Origin: Nitrospinaceae bacterium
GTDB lineage: Bacteria > Nitrospinota > Nitrospinia > Nitrospinales > VA-1
Direction: 5' to 3'
NCBI GenBank assembly: GCA_029937635.1
Contig: JAPYPM010000115.1
Coordinates: 1-6,988 of the forward strand
DNA: 6,988 nucleotides
The notes under the pieces are model-generated. The model made no database searches. It had not been told where the DNA came from and worked only from the letters and a program-made list of their open reading frames with translations. Made by a program: the position numbers and the translations under genes. Within the stretch, counting starts at the first letter, position 1. Every line of letters starts with the position of its first letter. This document shows, piece by piece, positions 6,635 through 6,988 of the stretch.

Positions 6635-6673
6635 TTAATTAGATAATACATCATTAATTAGCATTATTAATTA
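6635..6673. repeat. Three TTAATTA copies upstream of the HMA gene
   Basis: TTAATTA, itself a palindrome, occurs at 6635-6641, 6654-6660 and 6667-6673, within the upstream region of the minus-strand HMA gene. A perfect TATAAT on the minus strand (6675-6670) overlaps the last copy, but I see no good -35 at 17 nt from it. The repeats could be regulator sites, UP-like A-T tracts, or chance in an AT-rich gap. Confidence 0.3.
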
Positions 6674-6693
6674 TAGCTCTTAAGTTATTGTAA

Positions 6694-6877
6694 AACATAT
6701 ACCTTCTATATCTAAAAGATGAAAAGTGTATGTTAAAAATATTTAAGACTAAAGAAATACTAATTTTTGCCGTATTAAACAGTTGCGGGATGATGTGGAG
6801 TCAAATCCGTATAAAACTCACAAGAAATGTGAGTTACTAAGAATATGTTTTCTGTTTCATGGAGGAATCAGAATATT
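6694..6877 (+). promoter_or_regulatory. Candidate structured 5' leader with an SD-enclosing hairpin
   Basis: Five consecutive stem-loops can be drawn on the + strand. P1: 6694-6702 with 6726-6734 (9 bp, one U-G), capped by TTC/GAA and ATCT/AGAT pairings. P2: 6770-6774 with 6784-6788 (5 bp, one U-G). P3: 6793-6799 with 6806-6812 (7 bp, two G-U). P4: 6815-6821 with 6829-6835 (7 bp, perfect). P5: 6850-6854 with 6869-6873, then 6856-6858 with 6865-6867, loop ATGGAG. P5 holds the Shine-Dalgarno GGAGG (6861-6865) of the next gene. The G-U pairs in P1-P3 would be A-C mismatches on the minus strand, so a + transcript is favoured. I do not recognise a known riboswitch class. The promoter is not clear. 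The structures are hand-drawn, without energies or alignment. Confidence 0.4.
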
Positions 6878-6988
6878 ATGAATAAGCTGAGCGCAATATC
6901 AGAAACAAATCTAAAAAGTTCTTCTAAACAAAAAAATACTATAGAGCCACTCAAAAAAAATAGTAGCAACACGAATATAGAAACGAAG
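6878..6988 (+). CDS. 5' end of an unidentified gene, cut by the window
   Basis: The frame is open from the ATG at 6878 to the window end, giving 37 residues. They are rich in Lys, Ser, Asn and Thr, with no hydrophobic segment, signal peptide or motif, and look like a flexible, basic N-terminal tail. I do not recognise the protein. GGAGG at 6861-6865 is a strong Shine-Dalgarno but lies 12 nt from this ATG, rather far. An in-frame ATG at 6845 would add 11 residues and place the GGAGG inside the coding region; it has no good ribosome-binding site, so 6878 is preferred. An upstream stop at 6830-6832 limits any further extension. If the start is at 6878, the gene has a long leader with potential RNA structure. 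Confidence is limited by the short visible length. Confidence 0.55.
   Translation, partial: MNKLSAISETNLKSSSKQKNTIEPLKKNSSNTNIETK

Noticed and set aside
6779..6789. CCCGCAACTGT on the minus strand, identical to the core string of cobalamin riboswitches (B12 box region).
   Set aside because: The other landmarks (the GGGAA segment, the expected pairing partner of ACTGT, and the AGCCAGGAGACC-type 3' element) are not found in place. G-U pairs favour + strand RNA here, and the only gene it could control is the HMA protein. A covariance-model search would settle it.
6795..6812. A T-arm-like hairpin with the loop string GTCAAA, resembling part of a tRNA.
   Set aside because: The loop has six rather than seven bases and lacks the TTC start, and no acceptor, D or anticodon arms can be built around it.
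6730..6840. A 36-codon open frame (+) between the HMA gene and the gene at 6878.
   Set aside because: It has no Shine-Dalgarno, its composition is unremarkable, and it overlaps the hairpins P1-P4. It does not look like an attenuator leader peptide (no run of one amino acid). It is probably chance, although a short upstream peptide cannot be ruled out.

Overview
This window comes from a bacterial chromosome that is strongly AT-rich. Genes are densely packed, with short intergenic gaps that are even richer in A+T. The gene set is ordinary metabolism: a two-subunit transketolase, an AsnB-type asparagine synthetase, a PhzF-family protein, a DJ-1/PfpI-family protein, a quinone C-methyltransferase and a small metal-binding protein. 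I see no phage, transposon, CRISPR, tRNA or rRNA sequence. The AT bias, tight spacing, split transketolase and UbiE/MenG-type enzyme fit a free-living, quinone-using bacterium, perhaps an uncultured aquatic lineage. I cannot assign a phylum; Chloroflexota-like is only a guess.

Layout. (1) 12-1803 (+): the two transketolase subunit genes, separated by 1 nt and so co-transcribed, followed by a weak hairpin-plus-T-run that overlaps the second stop codon. (2) 1804-1928: AT-rich gap, then 1929-4732 (+): asparagine synthetase and a PhzF-family gene 14 nt apart, probably a second transcription unit. (3) 4856-5404 (-): a DJ-1/PfpI-family gene, convergent with phzF and divergent from ubiE. (4) 5573-6292 (+): ubiE/menG, ending in the clearest intrinsic terminator of the window, whose stem runs through the stop codon. 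(5) 6383-6589 (-): a 68-residue heavy-metal-associated (HMA) protein, convergent with ubiE; the gap holds a 10-bp inverted repeat containing a 12-bp palindrome. (6) 6590-6877: no convincing gene, but a run of potential RNA hairpins on the + strand. (7) 6878-6988 (+): the first 37 codons of a gene that leaves the window.

How the genes relate. The transketolase pair serves the non-oxidative pentose-phosphate or Calvin-type sugar exchange. UbiE/MenG serves respiratory quinone synthesis. AsnB makes asparagine, or amidates another carboxylate, from glutamine. The other genes are stress, metal or unassigned metabolism. Nothing shows that all the genes form one pathway; the window reads as adjacent housekeeping units.

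The most unusual region is the leader at about 6694-6877. Five successive stem-loops can be drawn, the first three with G-U pairs that fit only a + strand RNA. The last one holds the Shine-Dalgarno sequence of the next gene in its loop, and its 5' arm can alternatively pair with the loop of the preceding hairpin. I do not recognise it as a known riboswitch. Smaller points are non-consensus residues in otherwise well-conserved active-site motifs of the transketolase C-subunit, AsnB and UbiE.
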